Translations under genes and position numbers: made by a program
Assembly (NCBI GenBank): GCA_017307285.1
Contig: JAFKFI010000079.1
Coordinates: 1 to 35,809 of the forward strand
Source of the DNA: Alphaproteobacteria bacterium
Lineage (GTDB): Bacteria; Pseudomonadota; Alphaproteobacteria; Acetobacterales; Acetobacteraceae
DNA length: 35,809 nucleotides
Direction of reading: 5' to 3'
The notes under the pieces: generated by a model
Told to the model about the DNA's origin: nothing
Databases searched by the model: none
What the model saw: only the letters and a program-made list of their open reading frames with translations
Shown: one piece after another, positions 18,680-26,418 of the stretch
Layout: the number at the start of each line of letters is the position of its first letter
Numbering within the stretch: the first letter of the stretch is position 1

Positions 18680-19438
18680 ATGCCGTCCGACAGCCTTGAG
18701 CTCGATATGGAGTTTGCCAAGTTCAACCCCACCTGGCCGACCGTCAACTCGGCATACCCCGGCTTGCGTGGCAAGGTCGATCGCGGGAGGGCTGGCAAGC
18801 GGATCGCAAGCGGAGTGGCGACGGGCGCCTCGGTTGGCCTCACGGCGGCCGAACTCGGCACCGGCACCTCGGCCCTTGCCGTTGGCGGGACGGTTGCCGC
18901 CGGCGCCGCTGTTTCGGCAACCGGCGTCGGCCTCGTCGCGGCGGCCGGGGCGCTCACCGTCGGCTCGATATTTGTCAACGCGCGATCGATGGTCAAGACG
19001 ATCGCCCATTGCGAGAACCTGAAGGACATCAAGGCAGGCTACGATCGCGGCCGCTACAACGTATGCGAGCGCGAAAGCGCGGCAGGAGCCGCCGAGATGG
19101 CGAAGGACCATGATTGGATCGGATCGATCGTCCTTCCCTACATCATTCGGCAAAAGACCGAGAAGGCCGTGAAGAAGGGGATCGGTTCAGCCGGCCTCGG
19201 CGTCCTCACCACGCTCTACTCAATGGGGCGCGCGGCGTACAAGTCGATCAGCTCGACCAAGGGCGTTAGGCGCTCGTTCTACGCGCATGTGCTGGCCCGG
19301 CATCTGATCACGCATGAGTGCCAGTTGGCCGAGGCGATCGTCGCTGAGCTGCTGTCGCCGAACGAGATGGCGATCCTGAAGACCCAGAACTCCGACGTCG
19401 TCGGGGCCGCGATCGCGGACAAGCTGAAGTCGGTCTGA
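18680..19438 (+). CDS. Gly/Ala-rich hydrophobic protein, cassette gene 1
   Basis: A 252-residue protein that I do not recognise. A soluble N-terminus (MPSDSLELDMEFAKF, with TWPTVNSAYPGLRG) leads into a long Gly/Ala/Val-rich stretch at about 42-98 that looks like one or two membrane-inserting hairpins without charged residues. A polar middle follows, with a second Gly-rich segment around 168-180 and a helical C-terminus (FYAHVLARHLITHECQLAEAIVAELLSPNEM, given as two parts FYAHVLARHLITHE and LAEAIVAELLSPNEM). The start at 18680 follows GAGGGA; 32 extra upstream codons in the frame are Arg/Cys-rich and unlikely to be translated. It precedes the Cys-His-Asp protein by 73 bases on the same strand. 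Confidence 0.6.
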   Translation: MPSDSLELDMEFAKFNPTWPTVNSAYPGLRGKVDRGRAGKRIASGVATGASVGLTAAELGTGTSALAVGGTVAAGAAVSATGVGLVAAAGALTVGSIFVNARSMVKTIAHCENLKDIKAGYDRGRYNVCERESAAGAAEMAKDHDWIGSIVLPYIIRQKTEKAVKKGIGSAGLGVLTTLYSMGRAAYKSISSTKGVRRSFYAHVLARHLITHECQLAEAIVAELLSPNEMAILKTQNSDVVGAAIADKLKSV

Positions 19439-19511
19439 CCTCTCCATTCGCGATCGCCGGGCGGGGGCGGCCCGTTTCCCCCCTCTTCGAAGCTCAGGAC
19501 AGGAGATGGCG

Positions 19512-20222
19512 ATGAGCCAGGCATCGAAAGCCAAGGACGCCTTTGCCAAGGCGCGGACCTATTACGAAAGCGGCTTGAAGTCGGGGAACAAGAAATACGA
19601 CGACAACTCGGACAAGTGGTCGTGGTGGAAGCAGCTTTCAGGCAAGGCGGCCTCGCGCAGGGCCGAACAGCCGCTCGCCCAGCAGGTGATCAAGGCCAAC
19701 CGTAGTAGCGCCTACTTGAAGTCGCTCGACACCATCAAGAAGGGCAAGTACCTCTATACGACCGGTGCACGCGCCGGAAACTGTGGCGAGTTGGCGGAGG
19801 TCTCTTGCTACCTGCTCAACAAGGCCGGCGTGCCGCCAAACGAGCTTGCGGTCGCCTACGTCTACACGCGCAATCCGGCGCCCGGCCAGAAGCAGGCCGA
19901 CCATGCGTTCTGTCTGTACGGACCGAATAAGGACCTGAACTGGATAGCGCAAAATCCGGCGCTCACGAGCCTAACCGCCTTGAACAAAAATCTGATGTTC
20001 TCCGATATTCATGCGCTCGATCCCTGGGCCAATACGTGCTGTACCTTGGACAGATATCCGGGCCTGATCGAAACGAAGATGAATTCGTGGGGCTCCTACG
20101 GCAAGCGCATCCTGTGGGTGTACGACCCGACAGTAAATCCGCCGCTTTGGGAATGGTGCGAGCCAAATGGCGAGTACAAGGACGTCTTCGCCGCCGGCTC
20201 GCTTGCCCTTGGAATTTGTTGA
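19512..20222 (+). CDS. Papain/transglutaminase-like cysteine protein, cassette gene 2
   Basis: A 236-residue soluble protein with a likely catalytic triad. Cys91 lies in ARAGNCGELAEVS, His131 in QADHAFCLYG and Asp170 in HALDPWAN. The order Cys-His-Asp with NCGE, DHAF and DPWA is the pattern of papain-like/transglutaminase-like folds, often found in secreted toxins, deamidases and effectors. The N-terminal 80 residues are Lys-rich and helical. There is no classical signal peptide. Two ATGs compete: 19506 touches the AGGAG site, while 19512 sits six bases from it and is preferred. The gene is less GC-rich than its neighbours. Activity as protease, deamidase or acyltransferase is inference; the fold call is moderately firm. 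Confidence 0.7.
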   Translation: MSQASKAKDAFAKARTYYESGLKSGNKKYDDNSDKWSWWKQLSGKAASRRAEQPLAQQVIKANRSSAYLKSLDTIKKGKYLYTTGARAGNCGELAEVSCYLLNKAGVPPNELAVAYVYTRNPAPGQKQADHAFCLYGPNKDLNWIAQNPALTSLTALNKNLMFSDIHALDPWANTCCTLDRYPGLIETKMNSWGSYGKRILWVYDPTVNPPLWEWCEPNGEYKDVFAAGSLALGIC

Positions 20223-20301
20223 CACGGGCCATGCCGGCCGCGCCGGGGCCGCAATGTGCCGGCGATGACTTTAGCCCTGTGTAGATCTTGTAGGACGAAA
20301 T

Positions 20302-21699
20302 TCATTCCACTTGCGGCGCCTCGAGCTCACCCAAATCCCACCACAGGCCGGCGAACGCGGCGATGCCCTCGCGTGCCACGCTGGCGAGCAGGTGCTCGTC
20401 CGGGCCGTGCTGCTTGCAGCCGTTGTAGCTGTGCGGCACCCAAACCAGCGGCACGCCGAGATGGTCCACGAACACGTCGCCGGGCAGGCCGCCCGAGGCG
20501 TTGGGAATGACCTGCACGTGCTTGCCGAGCGTGCGCTCCATGCTCGCGACGCTCCAGCGCACCCAGGGATGCGCGGGGTCGGTGCGGCTGGCGGCCATGC
20601 CCACGCCGGCATTCTCGATCCGCACTTGCCGGAAACCGTGCTCATCGAGATGCCGGCGCAGCGCCGCCTCGAAGCCGGTCGGATCGGTATCCACGGTGTA
20701 GCGGATGTGACAACGCGCGCGGGCGCTGGGCGCGACGGCGTTAACCGGGTTTTCCGGCCGCCCGGACAGCATCGCCAGCACGATGAAACTGTTCCAGCCG
20801 TAGATCTTCTCCGCTGGCGTGAGGCCCGGCTCGCCCCAATCGGGGTCGATCGTCGCCGCCTCGCCGCCGCCACCGACCGGGCAGCCGGCCAACACCGCGC
20901 GCACGCTCGCCGGCACGCCGTTCGCCGGCAGCCAGTCGCGCACCAGGATTTTCCCGCGCTGGTCGCAGATCGAGCCGATCGCATGGGCGAGCATGATTGC
21001 CGGGTCGGTGGTGAGCCCGCCCCAATGGCCGGAATGCACGCCGCCCGGCCGCAGATCGAGTGCAAGGTCGAACACGAAGATGCCGCGCGTGCCGGTGGCG
21101 ATGGTCGGCACCTCCGGCATGACGCGGGGCCCGTCGCTCGCGATCAACACGTCGGCCGCGAGCGCTTCCGCATGCGCGGCGACGAACTCGCGCAGCCCGG
21201 CCGAGCCGCGCTCCTCGGCCGTCTCCAGCACCAGCTTGAGATTGAACCCGAGCCGGCCGCCGCGCTCGTCGAGCACCGCTTCGAGGGCCGCGAGATTGAC
21301 CGCGTGCTGGCCCTTGTTATCCGCCGTGCCACGCCCGTACCAATGGTCGCCCTCCGGTGTGAGCACCCACGGATCGAGCCCGGCGCGCCACTGGTCCGCG
21401 AGCCCGCGCACCGTGTCGCCGTGGCCGTAGGTCAGCACCGTCGGCCGCCCGGCATCCTCGATCCGCTCCGCCGTCAGGATTGGGCCGGCGCCCGCGCACG
21501 GATTGTCATGCACCGCGACAGTGAAGCCCAGGCGGGCCAGCCACGGTCGGATCGCCTGCTCAAGATAGCGGCGCAGATCGCTGTCATGGCCCGGGTCCTG
21601 CGACGTGCTGGGGATCGCGACGAGCGCCGCGAGCCGGTCGCGGAAGCCGCCGTCGAAGAAGCCGAGCGCGCGAGCGACCGCGCCTTCCCTGGAAGCCAT
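20302..21699 (-). CDS. M20-family metallopeptidase
   Basis: A 465-residue M20 peptidase with a dizinc site. His93 lies in LTYGHGDTV, the bridging Asp127 in GTADNKGQ, the catalytic Glu162 and metal-binding Glu163 in ETAEERGSAG, Asp189 in IASDG, and a late histidine in KQHGPDEHLL. The insertion between the two halves (GGVHSGHWGG) is the dimerisation domain. Family members are dipeptidases, carboxypeptidases, deacylases or deacetylases; the protein is close in length to the peptidase T/CNDP-like group. GAGGTGGGG precedes the start at 21699. It converges with the cysteine-protein cassette and lies downstream of hmp on the same strand with a 98-base gap that shows nothing distinct. Confidence 0.9.
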   Translation of the reverse strand: MASREGAVARALGFFDGGFRDRLAALVAIPSTSQDPGHDSDLRRYLEQAIRPWLARLGFTVAVHDNPCAGAGPILTAERIEDAGRPTVLTYGHGDTVRGLADQWRAGLDPWVLTPEGDHWYGRGTADNKGQHAVNLAALEAVLDERGGRLGFNLKLVLETAEERGSAGLREFVAAHAEALAADVLIASDGPRVMPEVPTIATGTRGIFVFDLALDLRPGGVHSGHWGGLTTDPAIMLAHAIGSICDQRGKILVRDWLPANGVPASVRAVLAGCPVGGGGEAATIDPDWGEPGLTPAEKIYGWNSFIVLAMLSGRPENPVNAVAPSARARCHIRYTVDTDPTGFEAALRRHLDEHGFRQVRIENAGVGMAASRTDPAHPWVRWSVASMERTLGKHVQVIPNASGGLPGDVFVDHLGVPLVWVPHSYNGCKQHGPDEHLLASVAREGIAAFAGLWWDLGELEAPQVE

Positions 21700-21797
21700 G
21701 CCCCACCTCGAACGTGCGATGCGAGCAGGATGGCAGCGCGCAGCGACGAGATAAAGCGGCTGGCCGATCCGCGTCTGAACACGGACCGGCCGCGCCT

Positions 21798-23030
21798 TCA
21801 GGCGGCGTCGTCGAGCAATTCCTCGGCCGGGCCGAAGAATTCGTGACGCAGCCGCTCCGCCGGAATGCCCCGACGCGCCAGGCCACCCACCAGCGCCCGC
21901 AGGAACGGCTTCGGGCCGCAGACATAGTAGGTTGCCTCGTCGACCGGCGTGTGCCGTGCGAGCCAGTCGGGCGAGATCAAAGCTGCCTCGTCATAGACCT
22001 CGCCGCGGCGGTCGCCGTCGAGCGGGTCGGCGTAGAACACGCTCGTTGTCGTCTGCGTGGCCTGCGACGCCAAGGAGCGGACATGGTCGCGCATCGCGTG
22101 CACCCGGCCGTTCAGCGCGCCATGCACCCACCAGGTCGGATGGCTCGGGCGCTCGGCCACGATGGTTTCCAACATACTCACCATCGGCGTTAGCCCCACG
22201 CCGCCGCTGAGCAGCACCACCGGACGATCCGATTGCCGGTCGAGGAAGAAATAGCCCGCGGGCGCGGCGACCTTGAGCACCGCGCCCGGCCGGGCGTGAT
22301 CGTGCAGCCAATTCGACGCCTGGCCCGGCGGCAGGCCAGGTGCGGCCTCGCGCTTGACGGTGATCCGATAGGTGCGCCCGTTTGGCGCGCAAGAGATGCT
22401 GTAGTTGCGGCGAAGCTTGCCGACGCCGGGCAGGTCGAGCGCGAAGCCGAGATACTGGCCAGGCTTGTGGCGCAGCACCGGGCCGCCATCGACGGGGGCG
22501 AGCACGAAGGATCGGATGATGTCGCTCTCGTCCGCCGTGTCCTGCACCACGAAATCGCGCCAGCCAGTCCAGCCACCCGGCTGCGCCGCAATCTCGCGAT
22601 AGACCGTCGCCTCACGTCCCTTGAGGATTTCGGCGAGGAACCAGTACGCCTCACCCCAGGCCGCCACAATCTCGTCGGTCGCCGCCGCGCCGAGCACGTC
22701 GCCGATCGCGCCGAGCAGCGCCTCGCCCACATAGGGGTAGTGCTCCGGCAGGATGTTCAGCGCTACGTGCTTCTGCGCGATCCGCTCGACCGCGCCCCCC
22801 AGCGCGCCGAGATTGTCGATATTGCGCGCGTAGGCGAGCACCGCAGCCGCAACCGCTTTGGGCTGCGATGCCGCCCCGCCCTGATGCGACTGGTTGAACA
22901 GGTCGCGGATGGCTTCGGTCTGAAACATGCGCTCGTACATCCGTCGCGTGATGTCGAGGCCGTGCGCCTCCAGCGCGGGCACCGTCGCCTTGATCAGGGC
23001 GACGGTCTGGGCTGAGAGCGGAGCAGGCAT
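21798..23030 (-). CDS. hmp: Flavohaemoglobin, nitric oxide dioxygenase
   Basis: A 410-residue flavohaemoprotein that converts NO and O2 to nitrate using NAD(P)H. The globin part (about 1-140) has Tyr32 in RRMYERMF as distal residue and the proximal His88 in AQKHVALNI. The ferredoxin-reductase part follows, with the flavin segment RNYSIS, the NAD(P)H segment LLSGGVGLTPM and the C-terminal YVCGPKPFLRAL. All residues needed for activity appear present. It is transcribed divergently from an nsrR-like repressor gene, and two palindromes in the shared 157-base gap fit direct repression by that protein with release by NO. Confidence 0.96.
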   Translation of the reverse strand: MPAPLSAQTVALIKATVPALEAHGLDITRRMYERMFQTEAIRDLFNQSHQGGAASQPKAVAAAVLAYARNIDNLGALGGAVERIAQKHVALNILPEHYPYVGEALLGAIGDVLGAAATDEIVAAWGEAYWFLAEILKGREATVYREIAAQPGGWTGWRDFVVQDTADESDIIRSFVLAPVDGGPVLRHKPGQYLGFALDLPGVGKLRRNYSISCAPNGRTYRITVKREAAPGLPPGQASNWLHDHARPGAVLKVAAPAGYFFLDRQSDRPVVLLSGGVGLTPMVSMLETIVAERPSHPTWWVHGALNGRVHAMRDHVRSLASQATQTTTSVFYADPLDGDRRGEVYDEAALISPDWLARHTPVDEATYYVCGPKPFLRALVGGLARRGIPAERLRHEFFGPAEELLDDAA

Positions 23031-23118
23031 GGCGTTCTCCTTGGTGGATCGGCACGTGAGTCGCGGGATCAGGACACCGCCTCGCGCGACCCGGCGAGGC
23101 GGTGATCGCCACCTATAC

Positions 23119-23135
23119 TGGTATTGGCGATGCCA
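23119..23135. promoter_or_regulatory. Probable NsrR operator 1
   Basis: TGGTATTG-G-CGATGCCA is an 8-1-8 imperfect palindrome; 6 of 8 positions pair. It has the same layout as the second site 36 bases away. It directly overlaps the end of a -10-like TATACT (23114-23119) facing nsrR, which suggests autoregulation. Confidence 0.6.
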
Positions 23136-23154
23136 TTTTCTCGCCTCGCAAATG

Positions 23155-23171
23155 TGGTAAAGTCAATACCA
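23155..23171. promoter_or_regulatory. Probable NsrR operator 2
   Basis: TGGTAAAG-T-CAATACCA is an 8-1-8 palindrome with outer arms TGGTA and TACCA perfect. On the minus strand it covers TTGACT (23166-23161), a candidate -35 for hmp. The two sites share the half-site consensus TGGTATTG. The odd-centred architecture resembles the 11-1-11 operators known for enterobacterial NsrR, with a different sequence. Confidence 0.65.
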
Positions 23172-23187
23172 AATTCAGGACTCACCC

Positions 23188-23604
23188 ATGCGTCTTCTTG
23201 CCTCGACCGACATCGCATTGCGTGTTCTCACCGTGCTCGCTCGGGAGCCGCCCGGCCGGCATCTCAGTGTCGAGGTGCTGGCCCAGCGGCTCGGCGGGCT
23301 TTCGCGCAATCACCTGCACAAGATCGTCCAAGACCTGACGGCGCTCGGGGTGGTGCGAACCGTGCGCGGTGCCGGTGGCGGCGTGCTGCTGGCGGTCTCA
23401 CCGGGCGAGGTGCGGGTCGGCACGCTGATACGCCAGCTCGAACAGGATCAGCCCATCGTCGAGTGTTTCCGTGCCGATGGCGGGTTGTGCGTGCTCACGC
23501 CCACCTGCCGGCTTCGCGGAATGCTGCAGGGTGCCAAGGACCAATTCTATCGAGCACTCGACGCGCACACGCTGGCCGACTGCGTCGCTGGCCTGCCCGG
23601 CTGA
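23188..23604 (+). CDS. nsrR: Rrf2-family nitric oxide-sensing repressor, NsrR-like
   Basis: A 138-residue Rrf2 protein. The N-terminal winged helix (STDIALRVLTVLA, SRNHLHKIVQDL, TVRGAGGGVLLA) is followed by three cysteines, Cys93, Cys101 and Cys107, in the C-x7-C-x5-C spacing of NsrR iron-sulfur proteins. Asp8, the fourth ligand in a characterised NsrR, is also present. It would bind operators when the cluster is intact and release on nitrosylation. The location beside hmp and the paired palindromes support the name. It differs from IscR-type Rrf2 members in its cysteine spacing. A monooxygenase-like gene follows 67 bases downstream on the same strand. Confidence 0.9.
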   Translation: MRLLASTDIALRVLTVLAREPPGRHLSVEVLAQRLGGLSRNHLHKIVQDLTALGVVRTVRGAGGGVLLAVSPGEVRVGTLIRQLEQDQPIVECFRADGGLCVLTPTCRLRGMLQGAKDQFYRALDAHTLADCVAGLPG

Positions 23605-23671
23605 CACTCCCTGGACCGGCCGCCGACTCCGGCGCTTAGATGAGCGAGAAAGCGGTGGAAGGGATGCCCAG

Positions 23672-25024
23672 ATGCGCCAGATGGTGATGGTCGGATTCTT
23701 GCAGGCGCAGAACTGCACCCAGCTCGCGAGCTCCTGGCGACACCCGGAGGCGCGGCTGGATTTTCTTGATGTCGACTATTTCCAGCACATCGCCCGCGTG
23801 CTCGAAGCCGGGAAATTTCAGCTCGGCTTCTTCGACGACCGGCTGGCGATGCCCGACATGTACGGGCTCGACCACGGGCTCATCGTGCAGAACGGCATTC
23901 GCTGCGTGAAGATGGACCCGACGACCATCCTGATGGCAATGGGCACGGCAACAAAAAAACTTGGCCTCGGCGCCACCTATTCCACCACATATTACGAGCC
24001 GTTCCACGTCGCCCGCGTGTTTGCCACCCTCGACCTGATGACCGGGGGACGCGCCGCCTGGAATGTCGTCACCTCGGTCAATGATGGCGAGGCGCACAAC
24101 ATGGGCGAGTTGCAGCACCTCGACCACGACCTGCGCTACGACCGCGCCGACGAATTCATGGAAGTGGTCCTCGGCCACTGGGACACGTGGGACGACGGCT
24201 CGATCGTCTGCGACCGCGAGCGCGACGTGTTCGCGATCCCCGAGAAGGTTCACCGGCTGGACCACGAGGGAAAATTCTTCCGCTCGCGCGGCCCGTTCAC
24301 CGTGCCCCGCTCGGCGCAAGGGCATCCAGTGGTGATCCAGGCCGGATCGAGCGGCCGGGGAAAGCGCTTTGCCGCGCGCTGGGCCGAGCTGGTGTTCGTG
24401 GCCTATCCCAACCTCGCCGGCGGCAAGCAGTCATATGCCGAGCTGAAGGACGCCATCGCCAACGAGGGGCGCAACCCCGAGGAGGTCAAGATCACCACCT
24501 TGATCTGGCCCGTCACCGCCGAGACCCGCGCCGAGGCGGAGGACAAGATGGCGGTGATCGACAAGGGGTATCGCGACGTGGACGGGCTGTCGCTGCTCTC
24601 GGAGGCGCTGAATTTCGACTTCGCGACCAAGGCGATCGACGATCCGTTCACCGATGCGGAGCTCGCCAGCATGACCGGGATGCACGCGATGCGGGACCGC
24701 GTGGTGCAGGTCAGCGGCAAGACGAACCCGACGGTGCGCGACTTCCTCGATGTGACGCAGCGAGGCAAGGCGAGCCACGCCGTGGTCGGCAGCGCGAAGG
24801 AGATCGCCGACTACATGGAGGAATGGTTCTGCGCGCCGGCCTGCGACGGCTTCGTCATCTCGGCGACGCACATTCCCGGCAGCTACGAGGATTTCGTCCG
24901 CTTCGTGGTGCCCGAGCTGCAAAGGCGCGGGCTGTACCATCGGGATTACGAGGGCACCACGCTGCGCGACAATCTCGGGCTGACGCGACCGGCGATCGGC
25001 GCGTTGCGGCGGGCCTCGGTCTGA
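23672..25024 (+). CDS. NtaA/SnaA/DszA-family flavin-dependent monooxygenase
   Basis: A 450-residue luciferase-like (LLM class) flavoenzyme of the nitrilotriacetate monooxygenase group. Visible features are the early RHPEARLDFLDVDYFQHIA, FFDDRLAMPDMYG, the flavin-binding GLGATYSTTYYEPFHVAR, TGGRAAWNVVTS, HEGKFFRSRGPF, PVVIQAGSSGRGKRFAAR, and a C-terminal cap ending YHRDYEGTTLRDNLGL; fragments given are not contiguous. These enzymes use FMNH2 from a partner reductase to oxidise chelators, sulfur heterocycles or sulfonates. The substrate is unknown and no reductase lies here. GGAAGGG sits eight bases before the ATG at 23672. An alpha/beta hydrolase follows after 15 bases, so the two probably form one catabolic unit. 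Confidence 0.88.
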   Translation: MRQMVMVGFLQAQNCTQLASSWRHPEARLDFLDVDYFQHIARVLEAGKFQLGFFDDRLAMPDMYGLDHGLIVQNGIRCVKMDPTTILMAMGTATKKLGLGATYSTTYYEPFHVARVFATLDLMTGGRAAWNVVTSVNDGEAHNMGELQHLDHDLRYDRADEFMEVVLGHWDTWDDGSIVCDRERDVFAIPEKVHRLDHEGKFFRSRGPFTVPRSAQGHPVVIQAGSSGRGKRFAARWAELVFVAYPNLAGGKQSYAELKDAIANEGRNPEEVKITTLIWPVTAETRAEAEDKMAVIDKGYRDVDGLSLLSEALNFDFATKAIDDPFTDAELASMTGMHAMRDRVVQVSGKTNPTVRDFLDVTQRGKASHAVVGSAKEIADYMEEWFCAPACDGFVISATHIPGSYEDFVRFVVPELQRRGLYHRDYEGTTLRDNLGLTRPAIGALRRASV

Positions 25025-25039
25025 GCGAGGGAGAGGAAG

Positions 25040-25930
25040 ATGCCCAGTCAACCGGTCAGCTTCTACAGCGAGGGCGTCAAGCTCGCCGGCGATTTGTTCC
25101 TGCCGCCCGACCTCAAGCCCGGCGAGCGGCGTGCCGGCGTCGTGCTGTGCCACGGCTACACCGGCGTGCGCGCATTATATCTGCCCGATAATGCGCGCGT
25201 GCTGAACGAGGCGGGCTACGTCGTGCTGTCGTTCGACTACAAGGGTTGGGGCGACAGCGACGGTCCGAAGAACCGGCTGGCTCCGTATAGCCGCGTCGCC
25301 GACGTGCAAGCCGCCCTCACCTTCCTCGCCGCACAGCCGATGGTGGCGGCTGATCGGCTCGGCCTTTACGGCACGAGCTATGGCGGTGCCACGGTGGTCT
25401 GGGTTGCGGCGGTCGATCCGCGGGTGAAGTGTGTCGTCTCAGTGGTCGGCGTCGGCAACGGGCAGCGCTGGATGCGGAGCGTCCGCCGGCCCGACGAGTA
25501 TTTCGACCTGCTCGACCGCTCCGCTGCCGACCGGCTGCGGCGCGCGACCACGGGGGAATCGGAATTCGTGGAGCGCGGCGACATCCTGCTGCCCGACCGG
25601 CAATCCGCCGAACTCGCCGCCGCGGCGCGGCGTGGCACGCCGGGGGCGGTGAGCCAGATCCCGCTCGAATTCATCGACGACACGCTGGGCTTCAATCCGG
25701 AATGGGTGGTGGACAAGATTGCGCCTCGGCCGGTGCTGTTCATCACCACGAGCGACGACCGATTGGTGCCGCCCGAGGAGAGCGAGGCGATGTACCGCCG
25801 TGCCGGCGAGCCGAAGAAGCTCGTCGTGCTGTCCGGCTGGGGGCATTACGAGGTTTATGCGGGCGAGTGTTTTCGCCAGGTGATGGAGCCGACCGTTGCT
25901 TGGTATCGGGAGCATTTGCCGACGCAGTGA
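25040..25930 (+). CDS. Alpha/beta hydrolase
   Basis: A 296-residue alpha/beta hydrolase. CHGYTGVRALY is the oxyanion region, Ser113 in YGTSYGGA is the nucleophile, Asp240 in TTSDDRLVP and His269 in SGWGHYEVY complete the triad, and an insertion around 145-220 forms the lid. It resembles the dienelactone-hydrolase / FrsA-like group acting on small esters or lactones. GAGGGAGAGG precedes the ATG. It lies 15 bases behind the flavin monooxygenase and may hydrolyse that enzyme's product; this is inference. The palindromic repeat copy 2 begins 15 bases after its stop. Confidence 0.88.
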   Translation: MPSQPVSFYSEGVKLAGDLFLPPDLKPGERRAGVVLCHGYTGVRALYLPDNARVLNEAGYVVLSFDYKGWGDSDGPKNRLAPYSRVADVQAALTFLAAQPMVAADRLGLYGTSYGGATVVWVAAVDPRVKCVVSVVGVGNGQRWMRSVRRPDEYFDLLDRSAADRLRRATTGESEFVERGDILLPDRQSAELAAAARRGTPGAVSQIPLEFIDDTLGFNPEWVVDKIAPRPVLFITTSDDRLVPPEESEAMYRRAGEPKKLVVLSGWGHYEVYAGECFRQVMEPTVAWYREHLPTQ

Positions 25931-25945
25931 TTTTCGTTCGACGAA

Positions 25946-26047
25946 CCCCTCACCCAACCCTCTCCCACAAGGGGAGAGGGCTTTTCTTCTCCCTCTACCC
26001 TTGTGGGCTTGGGCTGCGATGAGCAGACCAAGGGCCGGGGTGAGGGG
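25946..26047. repeat. Intergenic palindromic repeat, copy 2
   Basis: The outer arms CCCCTCACCC and GGGGTGAGGGG enclose inner inverted arms (CCCACAAGGGGAGAGGG with CCCTCTACCCTTGTGGG), giving a long branched hairpin. The core TCCCACAAGGGGAGAGGG (25963-25980) is identical to copy 1. It exactly fills the space between two convergent genes and ends next to the stop of the second, so it may act as a two-way terminator. Confidence 0.8.
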
Positions 26048-26347
26048 TCAGGCCGGCTGCAGTACGTGAATGACGCGGTTGGCGATCATTTCCTTAGTCT
26101 TGGCGGCGTAGGCCGCCATGTGCGGCGAGGCGGCGTGGGCTTTCAGCGCGTCGGGGCTCTCCCACTTCTCGATCACCACGAAGGTATCCGGCCCGAACTT
26201 GCTGCCCATGCCCTCGGCATCGATGACGGGGCCGTATTCGATGCAGCCCTTCTCCGCGTGCACCGCCGGCACATTGGCGCGGAACGCTTCGAGGATTTGA
26301 CCGCGCATGCCGGGCTTGGCTGTGATGATGGCGACGACGTGGATCAT
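26048..26347 (-). CDS. Antibiotic biosynthesis monooxygenase (ABM) domain protein
   Basis: A 99-residue single-domain protein of the YgiN/ABM type, a dimeric ferredoxin-like fold. It shows MIHVVAIITAKPGM, GCIEYGP, DTFVVIEKWESPDALKAHAAS and a C-terminal PHMAAY region. Members oxidise quinols or small aromatics without cofactor, or act in quinone/haem handling. GGAGGGA precedes the start at 26347. It is the last gene of a leftward series with the SGNH hydrolase and OpgC; the 71-base gap leaves co-transcription likely but not certain. Confidence 0.88.
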   Translation of the reverse strand: MIHVVAIITAKPGMRGQILEAFRANVPAVHAEKGCIEYGPVIDAEGMGSKFGPDTFVVIEKWESPDALKAHAASPHMAAYAAKTKEMIANRVIHVLQPA

Positions 26348-26418
26348 GCCGATGTCCCTCCAGGCTTGTTGCGCGCCACGTTAGGCACAGCCTGACAGGA
26401 TCGGCAAATCGGCTCCGG

